Assembly (NCBI RefSeq): GCF_014692515.1
Contig: NZ_JACOIK010000004.1
Coordinates: 248,001-312,000, forward strand
Direction: 5' to 3'
DNA from: Sphingobacterium micropteri
GTDB taxonomy: Bacteria > Bacteroidota > Bacteroidia > Sphingobacteriales > Sphingobacteriaceae
Length of the DNA: 64,000 bases
The position numbers were made by a program, and so were the translations under genes. Below the pieces are notes generated by a model. The model did no database searches and was not told the DNA's origin. It worked only from the letters and a program-made list of their open reading frames with translations. Shown here in pieces: positions 35,887 through 46,032 of this stretch. Every line of letters starts with the position of its first letter. The stretch's first letter is position 1.

Positions 35887-36501
35887 ATGCACATAGCAAT
35901 TGTAGGAAATATCGGAGCAGGAAAAACCACTTTAACAGAATTGATTGCACGTCATCTTAATTTTGAAGCACAATTTGAAGCTGTGGAAGACAATCCTTAT
36001 CTAGAGGACTTCTATGCGGATATGAAACGGTGGGCATTTAATCTGCAGATATTCTTTTTAAACAGCCGTTTTAGGCATATTGTGGATTTACAGAACCGGG
36101 GCATTCATATGGTTCAAGATCGGACAATTTATGAGGATGCCTATATTTTCGCAGAGAACCTATATGACATGGGGCTGATGAGTGCGCGTGATTTTGAGAA
36201 CTATAGCAATATTTTCCAAAGTATCGTTCATTACATCAAACCTCCTGATTTATTGATTTACCTACGGGCTTCTGTACCGACATTGGTCAGCAATATCCAA
36301 AAGAGGGGACGCGATTATGAATCGGCTATCCGTTTAGATTACCTATCCAAACTCAATGAAAAATATGAAAAGTGGATAGGCAATTATAACGATGGAAAGC
36401 TGTTAGTTTTAGACAAGGACAACCTCGACTTCGCTAGCAAGCCTGAAGACTTAGGCCATATTATCCAAAAAATAGAAGCGGAAATGTTCGGGCTATTTTA
36501 G
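35887..36501 (+). CDS. deoxynucleoside kinase
   Basis: The 204-residue protein has a P-loop (GNIGAGKTT), the DRTIYEDA motif of deoxynucleoside kinases and an arginine-rich lid (IQKRGRDYES). It phosphorylates deoxynucleosides for salvage; deoxyadenosine/deoxyguanosine kinase is the closest guess. It is 97 bp after trpS and convergent with radC. Confidence 0.9.
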   Translation: MHIAIVGNIGAGKTTLTELIARHLNFEAQFEAVEDNPYLEDFYADMKRWAFNLQIFFLNSRFRHIVDLQNRGIHMVQDRTIYEDAYIFAENLYDMGLMSARDFENYSNIFQSIVHYIKPPDLLIYLRASVPTLVSNIQKRGRDYESAIRLDYLSKLNEKYEKWIGNYNDGKLLVLDKDNLDFASKPEDLGHIIQKIEAEMFGLF

Positions 36502-36511
36502 CCCAACATTT

Positions 36512-37198
36512 TTACAACAATCCTTCATCACGAAAACTGAGATAAGAAGTATCCGTGAAGATAATATGATCGTTCACCCGGATTTCCATCAACTCTGCGG
36601 CTGCAACAATTCTTTTTGTAATTATTTTATCCGCATTGCTGGCCCGCAGCGTACCCGATGGATGATTGTGAATCAAAATAAGGGAGTTAGCTTGTACTTG
36701 CAAAGCAAATCGTAGAATAACCCGCACATCTACTGGTGTCGCATCATTGCCTCCGCGCCCTATTATTTTCTTATCTAACAATTTGCAGCCCGTGTTTAAA
36801 TAAAGTACCCAAAACTCCTCATGGGGCAAATCCTGGATATAGGCTCCAAAATAATCGTAAACCTTCCGGCTACTATTCAAGACGGGAATCGCTTCGGGTT
36901 CCATCTCTTTTCGGCGGCGGCCCAATTCCAAGGCGGCAATGATACTAATAGCTTTTGCCTCTCCTATGCCGCGATAACGGCATAAATCTGGCACCTCTAA
37001 TCTGGAGATATTATTTAAATTGTTTTGGGCATCGGATAGTATCCGCCGACAGAGTTCGACAGCAGTTTCTTTTCTTGAACCAGAGCCGATCAGTATCGCC
37101 ATCAGTTCCGCATCTGACAAGGCTCTTCGACCTTGTTCCAATAATTTTTCACGTGGACGGTCGGCTTCTGACCATTCCCGAATAATTAGTTTTTCCAT
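36512..37198 (-). CDS. radC: RadC/JAB domain protein
   Basis: I start at the ATG at 37198 (MEKLIIREWSEADRPREKL), typical of RadC; the frame from 37258 adds a hydrophobic tail. The protein has an N-terminal helix-hairpin-helix (CRYRGIGEAKAISIIAALEL) and the MPN/JAMM metal site HNHPSG...SNAD. Despite the name a role in recombination repair is not established. Confidence 0.95.
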   Translation of the reverse strand: MEKLIIREWSEADRPREKLLEQGRRALSDAELMAILIGSGSRKETAVELCRRILSDAQNNLNNISRLEVPDLCRYRGIGEAKAISIIAALELGRRRKEMEPEAIPVLNSSRKVYDYFGAYIQDLPHEEFWVLYLNTGCKLLDKKIIGRGGNDATPVDVRVILRFALQVQANSLILIHNHPSGTLRASNADKIITKRIVAAAELMEIRVNDHIIFTDTSYLSFRDEGLL

Positions 37199-37318
37199 GT
37201 CAACAAGTATATAACGGTATGTTAAAATTACTACTTTTTTTAGTAAAAACAAATCCATTCATATAAAACGCATTAACAATTCTTAACCGATTCGAGCCCG
37301 CATTTCGTTGAGAAATTT

Positions 37319-37326
37319 TATCTTTG
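37319..37326 (+). promoter_or_regulatory. -7 promoter box of the cyclophilin gene
   Basis: TATCTTTG matches TAnnTTTG, 25-32 bases before the ATG at 37351. Confidence 0.5.
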
Positions 37327-37350
37327 CAATTCCATATAAATATCAAAACA

Positions 37351-37809
37351 ATGAGTAAAGCGATTATCAAGACAGAAAAAGGCGACATGACCGTGCAGTT
37401 TTACACGGAAGACGCTCCTAATACGGTAGCCAACTTTATCAAATTAGCAAAATCAGGTTATTATGACGATTTAGCATTCCATAGGGTTATCCCCGATTTC
37501 GTGATTCAGGGTGGCTGTCCCAACACACGTGAGGGAGCAACCGGTGTGCCCGGCACGGGAGGTCCTGGTTACAAAATCGACTGTGAATTGACCGGCGAGA
37601 ACCAATATCATGATCGGGGTGTATTATCGATGGCACACGCTGGTAGAAATACAGGTGGTTCACAATTTTTTATATGTCACAGCCGCAACAACACGGCACA
37701 TCTAGACCGCAACCATACATGTTTCGGCAAAGTTATTGAGAATGTAGATGTTGTGGATGATATCCGTCAGGGAGATCGCATTTTAGGAGTGGAAGTTATT
37801 GAAGAATAA
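37351..37809 (+). CDS. ppiB: cyclophilin-type peptidylprolyl isomerase
   Basis: From ATG 37351 ([17 protein letters not shown]) the 152-residue protein shows the cyclophilin motifs [24 protein letters not shown] and [13 protein letters not shown]. There is no signal peptide, so it acts in the cytoplasm as a proline cis-trans isomerase. The upstream start at 37324 would place translation on the promoter box. The DUF5606 gene starts 14 bp after its stop, likely in one transcript. Confidence 0.95.
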   Translation: MSKAIIKTEKGDMTVQFYTEDAPNTVANFIKLAKSGYYDDLAFHRVIPDFVIQGGCPNTREGATGVPGTGGPGYKIDCELTGENQYHDRGVLSMAHAGRNTGGSQFFICHSRNNTAHLDRNHTCFGKVIENVDVVDDIRQGDRILGVEVIEE

Positions 37810-37823
37810 TAACCTAAATAGAC

Positions 37824-38228
37824 ATGAACTTAAGAGCTTTAGTATCAGTTACGGGAAAACCAGGTCTTTTTAAATTGATCGGACAAAGTAAAAGTGGATT
37901 TATCTTAGAAACATTAGACGATAAGAAAATCAAATCCACGGTCAACCTATCCACAACCAAGATGGCCACTTTGGAAGATATTACCATCTATGGTGAGGAG
38001 GACGAAATACGGCTATTGGATGTATTCGAAACCATTAAAGAAAAAGGTGGAGATATGCCCGATATTAAAGACGGGAAAGCTTTACGCGCATTCTTTCGCG
38101 AAGTAGCGCCTGGACATGATGAGTCGAGGGTATATGCCTCTGACATGAAGAAAATTATATCTTGGTACAATATCATCAAAGAGCTTCCTTTATTTAATGA
38201 GGACGCTCCGGAACCGATTCAGCAATAA
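37824..38228 (+). CDS. DUF5606 family protein
   Basis: The 134-residue protein starts MNLRALVSVTGKPGLFKLIG, which is typical of the Bacteroidota DUF5606 family, with ALRAFFREVAPGHDESRVYASDMKKI later. The N-terminal half looks like a small beta-barrel. Function unknown. It follows ppiB closely. Confidence 0.85.
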   Translation: MNLRALVSVTGKPGLFKLIGQSKSGFILETLDDKKIKSTVNLSTTKMATLEDITIYGEEDEIRLLDVFETIKEKGGDMPDIKDGKALRAFFREVAPGHDESRVYASDMKKIISWYNIIKELPLFNEDAPEPIQQ

Positions 38229-38237
38229 AAAATAAGT

Positions 38238-38261
38238 TGGAGGCGCAACCATGCGTCTCCA
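38238..38261. repeat. REP-like hairpin between convergent genes
   Basis: TGGAGGCGCA and TGCGTCTCCA pair as a 10-bp stem (one G-T) with the loop ACCA. The words resemble those of the element at 21703-21762. It may end both transcripts. Confidence 0.5.
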
Positions 38262-38267
38262 CTACTA

Positions 38268-39338
38268 TCAAAATAACCGCATTTGTGCATCGCGATTGGG
38301 CCTTTCAAATAAATCCGTACGTAAAACGGGATAAGCCTGTAGTCCCATATACTTTTTAACTGCTACCTTGAATAATTGCCGTATTCCTTCTGCGGTTTCA
38401 CCATCCCCTCGAATCCTCCTGCCCCATTGACTATCGTTGAGTTTACCACCATGGCAAGCTTCTATACCATGTATGATCTTTTCCGCCCCATCAGGATAAT
38501 TTTTGTAAACCCAGTCTGTAAAGATATCGGCTATCGCCCCATTTAGTCGTACAATGGTATAGCTAGCCCATTTGGCGCCTACATCTGCTGCGCGTTTTAT
38601 CAATGCTGGCATCTCATCGCTATTTATTCCCGGCACAATGGGGGCAATCATCAAGGAGACGGGTATATTCTTCTCTGCCAATTTTTCAATCAGCTTTAAT
38701 CTTGCTGCTGCCGTCGCAGTCCGTGGTTCCATCCTCCTTCTCACCTCTTCGCGCAGGCTATTGATCGTGACCGATACGCTAACTAACTCCGCCTCAGCAA
38801 GTGCTGCCAAGATATCCAAATCACGCAGCATCAGTACGTTCTTGCTGATGATAGAAACAGGATGCTTATAGGTTAGAAAAGTAGTTAACAGCTGGCGGGT
38901 GATCTTCAATTTTCTTTCGACAGGTTGATAACAATCCGTATTTCCCGACATGAAGATGGGTTCTGGAACATAGCTCTTTCGATCAAATTCTTTTTCCAAC
39001 AACTCCACCGCATTATACTTCACCAAAATCTTTCGTTCGAAATCCAACCCTGCACTATATCCCCAATACTCATGTGAATTCCGGGCATAGCAATAAATAC
39101 AGCCATGTTCACAACCCTGATATGGATTTAAAGATCGGTAAAACCCTAGATCCGGACTATTTACCTTAGACAAAATCGCTTTCGGATAGGTCGCTATAAT
39201 TTTTGTGGACGCAGACGATAGAAAGACTTCATCCAATCCCTCTATATATTCTTGCACATAGCGTTGTTCAAAAAATTTGTTATTAGGATTTACCTGTGCG
39301 CCCCGCCCCTTAAAATATGTTTCTTCATTTGAGTCCAT
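38268..39338 (-). CDS. PA0069-type radical SAM protein
   Basis: The ATG at 39338 is used; the codon at 39344 is TTG. The protein has the variant radical SAM cluster motif CEHGCIYC (C-x3-C-x2-C) followed by YARNSHEYWGYSAG, and ends in the family pattern. It resembles spore photoproduct lyase-like proteins (SplB/PA0069) of unknown reaction. It should bind a 4Fe-4S cluster and S-adenosylmethionine. It is the neighbour of cstA with 51 bp between. Confidence 0.9.
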   Translation of the reverse strand: MDSNEETYFKGRGAQVNPNNKFFEQRYVQEYIEGLDEVFLSSASTKIIATYPKAILSKVNSPDLGFYRSLNPYQGCEHGCIYCYARNSHEYWGYSAGLDFERKILVKYNAVELLEKEFDRKSYVPEPIFMSGNTDCYQPVERKLKITRQLLTTFLTYKHPVSIISKNVLMLRDLDILAALAEAELVSVSVTINSLREEVRRRMEPRTATAAARLKLIEKLAEKNIPVSLMIAPIVPGINSDEMPALIKRAADVGAKWASYTIVRLNGAIADIFTDWVYKNYPDGAEKIIHGIEACHGGKLNDSQWGRRIRGDGETAEGIRQLFKVAVKKYMGLQAYPVLRTDLFERPNRDAQMRLF

Positions 39339-39388
39339 AGACAAAAATACTAAAAATATTAGTTTTTTTATCTACAGATTTATTTTAT

Positions 39389-41230
39389 TTAACGTTCCAC
39401 CAGTTCCTTCACGGTATCACCGTAACTATCTACCTTATCAGCTTCCATTTTGGTTAAACGGTGCCATCTTTTAAAGGTGTTCAAAAAAACAATGAGCATT
39501 AAAACCATCGCCAACAATGCTAGTGATGCCAATAAATATTGACCTTCTGGCAGGTAGATATATCGGATTTGTTCATAACCCGCCCAAAAGGTAATGATCG
39601 CCATAAATACACCAGGAATTGCCGCACAAAGTGCATACTTTCCACGATTAATACGGATCAACATCGTTGTACAAACGATAAGTCCGCAAGCTGCCAGTAA
39701 CTGGTTGCTAATACCAAATAACGGCCATATACTACTGACATTCCCCGTATAAACCAAATATCCCCATGCAAATGTAAACATCAAGCTGCTGATAATGATG
39801 CCCGGCATCCAGGTTTTGTCACTAAACTTCGGCATCACCGTACCCAACATTTCCTGCAAGAAGAATCGGCCTACTCTCGTACCCGCATCTATTGCTGTTA
39901 AAATAAAAACCGCTTCAAACATGATGGCAAAGTTATACCAATACGCCATCACATCATCCATAAACGGTATTTTATTGAATATATGGGCCATACCCACTGC
40001 CAGTGAAACTGCCCCTCCTGTCCTACCCTGCAGGTCTACACCGATTTTCTCGCTAAAATGTGCTAAATCTACAGGCTGAAGATGGGGATTGGCCGCAATA
40101 AACGATTCGTACATTTCTTTTGGGGTATTGATGGCAAAATAATCGCCGGGAACCAATGTACAAGCAGCTATCAATGCCATCAATGCCACAAACCCTTCCA
40201 CAAGCATCGCGCCGTATCCTACGAAAAGAATTTCCTTCTCATTGGTCAACATCTTAGGTGTCGTACCTGTCGCGATTACCGCATGAAAACCCGAAATCGC
40301 TCCACAGGCTATAACGATAAAGATAAAAGGCAAAACGGGACCTCCGATTACCGGACCTCCCCCATGGATAAATGCCGTAACGGCGGGCATTTCAATCGTT
40401 GGTTGTACAAAGATAATCCCGATAGCCAACATCAGGATTGTACCGATCTTTAAATAGGTGGACAAATAATCCCGTGGAACCAAGAGCAACCATACGGGCA
40501 GAACCGATGCCAAAAAACCATACACGGTGATGGCAATCGATATCGTCTCTACCCGCCAATGAAACAGGTTACTGATGGAAGCAATCTGCATGAGTTCGTG
40601 TCCGCCCACGATGCTGGCAATCAGTAAGACCCCACCGATAATACTGGCAAACGTGACGCTATTTTTGCGATAACGCATAATTAATCCCATGAGGATAGCT
40701 ATCGGCATGGTGGCAATGACGGTGAACAGCGACCAGGAAGCTTCGTGCATCGCGCTGATACAAGCCAGCGACAGTCCGGCGAGGGTCAAAATCAAAATAA
40801 ACAGTACAGCAAAACCTGTGATCAAGCCCGTGGCCTTGCCAATTTCCTTTCCTGCTATCGTAGCCAAGCTTTCCCCTTTATGCCTTACGGATGCGAAAAG
40901 CACCACCATGTCGTGTACTCCCCCCGCTAATACACAACCTATCAAGATCCACAATGTTCCGGGAAGATAGCCAAACTGTGCAGCAAGCACCGGACCCACA
41001 AGCGGTCCAGCCGCGGCAATGGCCGCAAAATGGTGCCCGAAAAGGACATTCTTGTTGGTTGCCACATAATCTTTACCATCGGCAAATTCTATCGCGGGGG
41101 TTACATTCTTTGCGTTGAGGCGTAACACTTTATTCGCCATAAAAATGCCATAAAAGCGGTAAGCGATTGCAAATAGTAATAGTGCTACAAATACTAGGGT
41201 AAGCGCATTAATGCCGTTTAAATATTCCAT
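39389..41230 (-). CDS. cstA: carbon starvation protein, CstA family peptide/pyruvate transporter
   Basis: The 613-residue protein has about 16 hydrophobic segments and the CstA motifs YRFYG, GHHFAAIAAAGPLVGPVLAAQ and LAGGVHDM. In E. coli CstA and BtsT import peptides or pyruvate. It lacks a partner gene here. It is divergent from the receiver gene at 41441. Confidence 0.95.
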   Translation of the reverse strand: MEYLNGINALTLVFVALLLFAIAYRFYGIFMANKVLRLNAKNVTPAIEFADGKDYVATNKNVLFGHHFAAIAAAGPLVGPVLAAQFGYLPGTLWILIGCVLAGGVHDMVVLFASVRHKGESLATIAGKEIGKATGLITGFAVLFILILTLAGLSLACISAMHEASWSLFTVIATMPIAILMGLIMRYRKNSVTFASIIGGVLLIASIVGGHELMQIASISNLFHWRVETISIAITVYGFLASVLPVWLLLVPRDYLSTYLKIGTILMLAIGIIFVQPTIEMPAVTAFIHGGGPVIGGPVLPFIFIVIACGAISGFHAVIATGTTPKMLTNEKEILFVGYGAMLVEGFVALMALIAACTLVPGDYFAINTPKEMYESFIAANPHLQPVDLAHFSEKIGVDLQGRTGGAVSLAVGMAHIFNKIPFMDDVMAYWYNFAIMFEAVFILTAIDAGTRVGRFFLQEMLGTVMPKFSDKTWMPGIIISSLMFTFAWGYLVYTGNVSSIWPLFGISNQLLAACGLIVCTTMLIRINRGKYALCAAIPGVFMAIITFWAGYEQIRYIYLPEGQYLLASLALLAMVLMLIVFLNTFKRWHRLTKMEADKVDSYGDTVKELVER

Positions 41231-41440
41231 TAAGAACAGGATTATAACTGTAAAGGCAATATTAAATATTTTTATTTACAAATCAAATTCTGCATTTATC
41301 GGAAAAGCAACATTTATGTTTTTTTTAGAGAACACCATCCCGAATAACGCTGTTGTAACAAAAATGGAATACCGACATTTTTATTATTCAATATTTTCGC
41401 TAATTTTACATATATTTTTCTCTGTGTAAAAAGACAAAAA

Positions 41441-41911
41441 ATGGAAGACAAAGGCGGTAAAATATCTGTACTATACGTTGATGATGAGGAAAATAACTTA
41501 ATTTCTTTTAAGGCGACTTTTCGGATAAAATACAAAGTTTATACGGCTATTAGTGGAGCAAAAGCCATAGACATTGTGAAAACAAAACCCATTGACATCA
41601 TCATTACTGATCAACGTATGCCTGGAATGACGGGAGTAGAATTTCTGGAAGAGATCATTAAAATTAATCCCGATTCGATGCGTATTCTACTGACGGGTTA
41701 TACAGATATGAGTGCTGTCATTGACGCTGTCAACAAGGGAAAGATTTTTCACTACCTCAACAAACCTTGGAGCGAAGAAGAGCTCGATGAAACCATACAA
41801 CGAGCTTACGATATTTATGCGGAGAAGAAAAAGATACTAGAAACATATTCTAAACTTGAGGTTTCTAACGAACAATTAGAATTTTTACTCCGCCAAAAGT
41901 TACTTTCCTAA
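41441..41911 (+). CDS. single-domain response regulator
   Basis: The 156-residue protein is a receiver domain (VLYVDDEENNLISFKATF; phospho-Asp in IIITDQRMPG; Lys in LNKPW) and a short C-terminal helix (YAEKKKILETYSKLEVSNEQ). No DNA-binding domain is seen. It is strikingly similar to the receiver of the gene at 41940-43025 (shared DDExNNLISFKAxFR and DQRMPG), which suggests duplication. It may accept phosphate from the nearby 7TM kinase. Confidence 0.9.
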   Translation: MEDKGGKISVLYVDDEENNLISFKATFRIKYKVYTAISGAKAIDIVKTKPIDIIITDQRMPGMTGVEFLEEIIKINPDSMRILLTGYTDMSAVIDAVNKGKIFHYLNKPWSEEELDETIQRAYDIYAEKKKILETYSKLEVSNEQLEFLLRQKLLS

Positions 41912-41939
41912 CGCAGATATCTGTTTTTAGATCCCTTAA

Positions 41940-43025
41940 TTATTTACTGGGGATTTTCACTTTAAAACAAGTGCCTACGCCAAGCTGCGATTCCACCTCA
42001 ATAGAACCTTGTATTTTTGAAACAGCCCCCTGTACATTATAAAGACCGAAGCCCATGCCCTCTGCCTGATCACTATCTCTAAAGAAAAGTTTAAAAATAT
42101 TATGTATATTTTGAGGAGAAATACCAATGCCTTTATCACTTACTTCTATAAATGCATAACCATCCGTAACTTCCACAGAAAGATCGACTTCTTTTACTTT
42201 AGCATCCTTTTTTTGATATTTAAAGGCATTCGATAGCAGGTTATGGAAAATTAATTCCAACACCGCTTTATCCCCTCGAAAAGTCTCCTGCTGACTAACA
42301 GTAATATTAAATATCGTCTCATCATTCTGCGTATATATCTTATAGAATTGTCGGATATTTTCAGAAAGCTCTTTAAAATTAATCGGAGAAATAGTAAGCT
42401 CTCCTCTTCGCAGCAGGTAATAGTCGCGTAAACTATTGATATAATCATCAAGCATCGACACAGAACTTTCCATCAAGCCTAACAACTCGCGTATTTCATC
42501 TATGCTATCTAAAGTCGATGCCAACTGGGTAGCCGATAAAATGCCCGTAAGCGGATCCCGAAGATCATGACTTACACTGTATGCAAACTTATCCAGCTCG
42601 TCGTAGGCCTTTTCCAATTCCTCATTTCGGATATCCAGCAAGGAGGTGGCAATATAAAATTTATTCGCTTCTTCAATAGCAGAAATAATCTCTTCTTCCA
42701 TCCAAGGTTTGCGGACAAATCGGAAGATATGCCCCTTATTGATCGCCTCTATCACCGTTTCCATGTCAGCATGAGCTGTCAACAAAATACGAATTGGTCG
42801 GTTAAAATCGCTTTTTATACGATTGAAAAAGTCCGTTCCCAATTCACCCGGCATTCGTTGATCACAAAAGATGATACGTATATCCGGATGCTGACGCAGA
42901 ATCTGTAAGCCTTCTGTCGTATCTAAGGCTGTAAAAATCTCATAACGATACCGAAAGTTAGCTTTAAAGCTAATCAAATTGTTTACTTCGTCATCGATAT
43001 ATAATATTTTTGCTTCTTCTAGCAT
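41940..43025 (-). CDS. receiver-histidine kinase fusion
   Basis: From ATG 43025 (MLEEAKILYIDDEVNN) the protein is a receiver domain (Asp in IIFCDQRMPG, Lys in VRKPW), a coiled linker, a HisKA domain (YSVSHDLRDPL) and an HATPase domain (LLSNAFKYQ; DKGIGIS; GFGLYNV). It has no TM segment. It is the last gene of an operon with the 7TM kinase (62 bp upstream), methyltransferase and GNAT-like gene. It likely acts downstream of the membrane kinase in a phosphorelay. Confidence 0.9.
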   Translation of the reverse strand: MLEEAKILYIDDEVNNLISFKANFRYRYEIFTALDTTEGLQILRQHPDIRIIFCDQRMPGELGTDFFNRIKSDFNRPIRILLTAHADMETVIEAINKGHIFRFVRKPWMEEEIISAIEEANKFYIATSLLDIRNEELEKAYDELDKFAYSVSHDLRDPLTGILSATQLASTLDSIDEIRELLGLMESSVSMLDDYINSLRDYYLLRRGELTISPINFKELSENIRQFYKIYTQNDETIFNITVSQQETFRGDKAVLELIFHNLLSNAFKYQKKDAKVKEVDLSVEVTDGYAFIEVSDKGIGISPQNIHNIFKLFFRDSDQAEGMGFGLYNVQGAVSKIQGSIEVESQLGVGTCFKVKIPSK

Positions 43026-43087
43026 GATTTGGTAGCGTAAAAATAAAGGGAATAACCCTAACAACGAAATTAGCGATATTCTACCAA

Positions 43088-45250
43088 TTAACGGCTATTT
43101 TCAATAAAGTTTTGTTGAATGGGAATAATGATCGTAAATACTGTTCCTTTGCCTTCTTCCGATTCGACTTCAATTTTTCCGTGATGCTTTGCAATCGTAT
43201 TGTACGTAATGGACATGCCCAAACCAGTCCCCTCACCCACGTCTTTAGTGGTGAAAAACGGTTCAAAAATCTTTTCCCGAATATCTTCAGGTATACCAAC
43301 ACCGTTATCAGCTATTCGAATATAAATATTTGTAGGTTCTTGATGAATACCCGTCTCGATTTTTAGCTGACCACCCGGTTTGCTGTCAAATTTCTGATTG
43401 ATAGCGAAAATAGCATTATTTAAAATGTTCAAGAATACTTGGTTCATCTTCCCTGCATCGCATTCTATTTTTGGTAGATCTCCGTATCTTTTCTCTACGG
43501 CTATCCCTTCTTTGATTAGTGTATTCAAAATAACCATAGTCGACTCTAAGCCTTCATTTATATCGACAAATTTGAAGCTGCCTTCATCTACTCGGGAGAA
43601 AATACGCAAACTCTTGACGATTTCGGCCGTTCGGTGAGCACCATCATGCATGCCTTTAAGTAAAAAGTCGACTTCAGTCTTCAAATACACAATATCGATA
43701 TCTTCTTTGTATGCCTGAATACGCTCTTGCTTGTCTTCGACGGACAAGTTCGGAGAAAAAGCTATCCGTTCCACCTCATCCAATGTATCCCAGATCATTT
43801 TTATGTCCCGTTTAAGTGGAGCAACGTTGGACGTCACAAAGTTGATCGGGTTATTAATTTCGTGAGCGACTCCAGCTGTAAGTTGACCTAACGAAGCCAT
43901 CTTCTCTGCCTCTACAAGTTGCGATTGCGTTTCTTTTAAATGGAGTAATGTTTCTTGAAGGGACACATTGGAAGCTGTAAGTTCTTGCGTCCGCTCGTCT
44001 ACTTTCTGCTCCAGAAGTATATTTTGCTCACGGACTAGCCGCTCATTTTCAAGCAAAATTGCCAATTCCCGTGCTTGAGAGGCGTCCTTTTCCTTCTTCA
44101 AGATATTGATACGCGCTGCTAGGGCAAAAGAAAGTAAAGCCATTTCTATGATAGATGCCAGTCTAAAGGAATTGCTCGTAAACGTTGTGTAAGGTAGAAC
44201 ACCATAGTCTTTCAAAAGGAAAATTAATGCACCTATCAACAAGATCGCCCAGGCCATAAAAAAGTATACGGCTGGTCGGTACCTTTTCAGGAGAAGATAC
44301 ATGGAAACCGCGAATAGCGTCACGGCTTCTAACGTTGTTGCGATTTGCATGATTTGGAACCCCAATCGTTCAAACCCTGCTATTGTAGCGATAAAACCTG
44401 TAGCGAACAACAAAAAGAGACCAAATAGTGCTAACCTCGAGAGTCGTGAATTTTTCTTGAGATTTAAGAAATGATCGGCAAAAAAGAGTACCGCGATCCC
44501 ACTGATACATGCGAAAAGAATTACACTTATTTCTTCCCACATGGGGTTATTGGGCCAAAGGAATTGAAAGTTAAATCCCGCAATACCGCATTGTGTCAAG
44601 CCTAAAAAGACGACATAAATTACATAATGTAGATACGAATAGTCACGGACAGAAAGAAACAAGAAAAAGTTGTAAAGTGCCATGATGAGCACAACACCTA
44701 AATAAAGTCCCAATAAAATATCTGTCACACGTATTTCTTGCCAAACATGCTCTTGTACACCTAACGAAAGTGGTAGGATAATTTGTTCAGCACTTCTAAC
44801 ACGCAGATAATATTCCTTCGATTCAAATGGACGAACATACACATCGAAGACATAATTAGGATGTTTATAAAGTCGATCAGCAAATTTTTTAAAGCTTCCT
44901 AAATGGGCGATAGAATTTAAACGCCCCATTGCGTCCACTTGATAAAGTTCCACATCATCTAACAACGGATACGCAACGTTTAATAAAAAACGTGACCGTC
45001 GGCTCTCGTTTTTTACCTCAAACCGCACCCAAGTGTTGTGACGACTCAAGCCAAGATTCGGATTTACGACTTGGCTGTGTATAAATTCGTCACGCAGCGA
45101 ACTGATCTCTTCCGCACCTATCTGTCGATCTGGCTTCAAGATATAAAGACCGGAATCCAGTCCAACTAATGTAACATCATCTGTTAATCTTATTTGACCA
45201 AATATCCCTAACGGAAATAGTATAAAAAGAATAAAGAGCCGAACATTCAT
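43088..45250 (-). CDS. 7TM-DISM sensor histidine kinase
   Basis: The 720-residue protein has a signal peptide (residues 1-19), a DISMED2 type periplasmic beta-sandwich (about 20-175), seven TM helices (about 180-385), a coiled coil, HisKA with His in [13 protein letters not shown], and HATPase ([25 protein letters not shown]). Such 7TM receptors are thought to bind ligands, often sugars or other small molecules, through the periplasmic domain. The gene begins one base after the methyltransferase stop, so their translation is coupled. This joins enzyme and sensor in one unit. Confidence 0.93.
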   Translation of the reverse strand: MNVRLFILFILFPLGIFGQIRLTDDVTLVGLDSGLYILKPDRQIGAEEISSLRDEFIHSQVVNPNLGLSRHNTWVRFEVKNESRRSRFLLNVAYPLLDDVELYQVDAMGRLNSIAHLGSFKKFADRLYKHPNYVFDVYVRPFESKEYYLRVRSAEQIILPLSLGVQEHVWQEIRVTDILLGLYLGVVLIMALYNFFLFLSVRDYSYLHYVIYVVFLGLTQCGIAGFNFQFLWPNNPMWEEISVILFACISGIAVLFFADHFLNLKKNSRLSRLALFGLFLLFATGFIATIAGFERLGFQIMQIATTLEAVTLFAVSMYLLLKRYRPAVYFFMAWAILLIGALIFLLKDYGVLPYTTFTSNSFRLASIIEMALLSFALAARINILKKEKDASQARELAILLENERLVREQNILLEQKVDERTQELTASNVSLQETLLHLKETQSQLVEAEKMASLGQLTAGVAHEINNPINFVTSNVAPLKRDIKMIWDTLDEVERIAFSPNLSVEDKQERIQAYKEDIDIVYLKTEVDFLLKGMHDGAHRTAEIVKSLRIFSRVDEGSFKFVDINEGLESTMVILNTLIKEGIAVEKRYGDLPKIECDAGKMNQVFLNILNNAIFAINQKFDSKPGGQLKIETGIHQEPTNIYIRIADNGVGIPEDIREKIFEPFFTTKDVGEGTGLGMSITYNTIAKHHGKIEVESEEGKGTVFTIIIPIQQNFIENSR

Positions 45251-45251
45251 A

Positions 45252-46022
45252 TCATTTTACACCCGATACCACCACTATATTCATACTACAAGAAAAAAAG
45301 CCTTGTTCATCCGCATATTTCTGTGCAGCCACGAAATCGTCATGTTCGGCTTGCGTAATCAAATCAAGCGTCAACATTTCCGCGATCATCTTATCGATCC
45401 ACAAATAAGTACATGCATCGTTGTAGCTGCTTAGGACAAAAGGCGTAACTTCCAGCGTAATTTCCCGAAAACCTATGTTTCTCAAATAGGTTGTTAAAGA
45501 TTGTGCTGCTTTTCCATTATTTACTTTTTTTGTTGATAGATAATTATTAAGCTTATCTGACACGGATAAATTTCCATTATAAAACGAAATACTTTTCCAG
45601 TCAGATTCTACGATCACCGCCCTACCGCCAATCTTCACTACACGATATACTTCCTTAAAAAGTGCGACGGGTTTGGCAATATGCTGAACTAATCGCTCCA
45701 TACGTATCCCACCAACGGCCTCGTCATCCAATGGAAGATGAAGAGCATCTCCCACAAAGAACTCTACATTATTATATATTTCAATCAGCTCCTTCGCTTT
45801 ACTTATCATCTTTGGATCATGGTCTATACCGATAAAATGGAGATTGTTCCCCTGGAAAGCACGAGCCATATGGCATAAATCTTGTCCCGTTCCACACCCT
45901 AAGTCAACAATCGTTCCCCCATCAGGTGTGGATTCAAAATAGGTATACGATTTATGTTTGACCCCCTGAAGTAGCTTCATCGTTTCCGATAAATAATCTA
46001 TGTTATAGTGTTTTTCAGCCAT
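45252..46022 (-). CDS. class I SAM-dependent methyltransferase
   Basis: From ATG 46022 (MAEKHYNIDYLSET) the 256-residue protein has motif I VDLGCGTGQDL, an acidic residue after the second strand (IGIDHDPKMI) and motif VGDALHLPL. It resembles UbiE-like small-molecule methyltransferases. The frame from 46073 would overlap the GNAT-like gene end; the inner ATG is more likely. It lies between the GNAT-like gene (10 bp) and the 7TM kinase (1 bp). The substrate is unknown. Confidence 0.88.
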   Translation of the reverse strand: MAEKHYNIDYLSETMKLLQGVKHKSYTYFESTPDGGTIVDLGCGTGQDLCHMARAFQGNNLHFIGIDHDPKMISKAKELIEIYNNVEFFVGDALHLPLDDEAVGGIRMERLVQHIAKPVALFKEVYRVVKIGGRAVIVESDWKSISFYNGNLSVSDKLNNYLSTKKVNNGKAAQSLTTYLRNIGFREITLEVTPFVLSSYNDACTYLWIDKMIAEMLTLDLITQAEHDDFVAAQKYADEQGFFSCSMNIVVVSGVK

Positions 46023-46032
46023 TGTTTTATTT

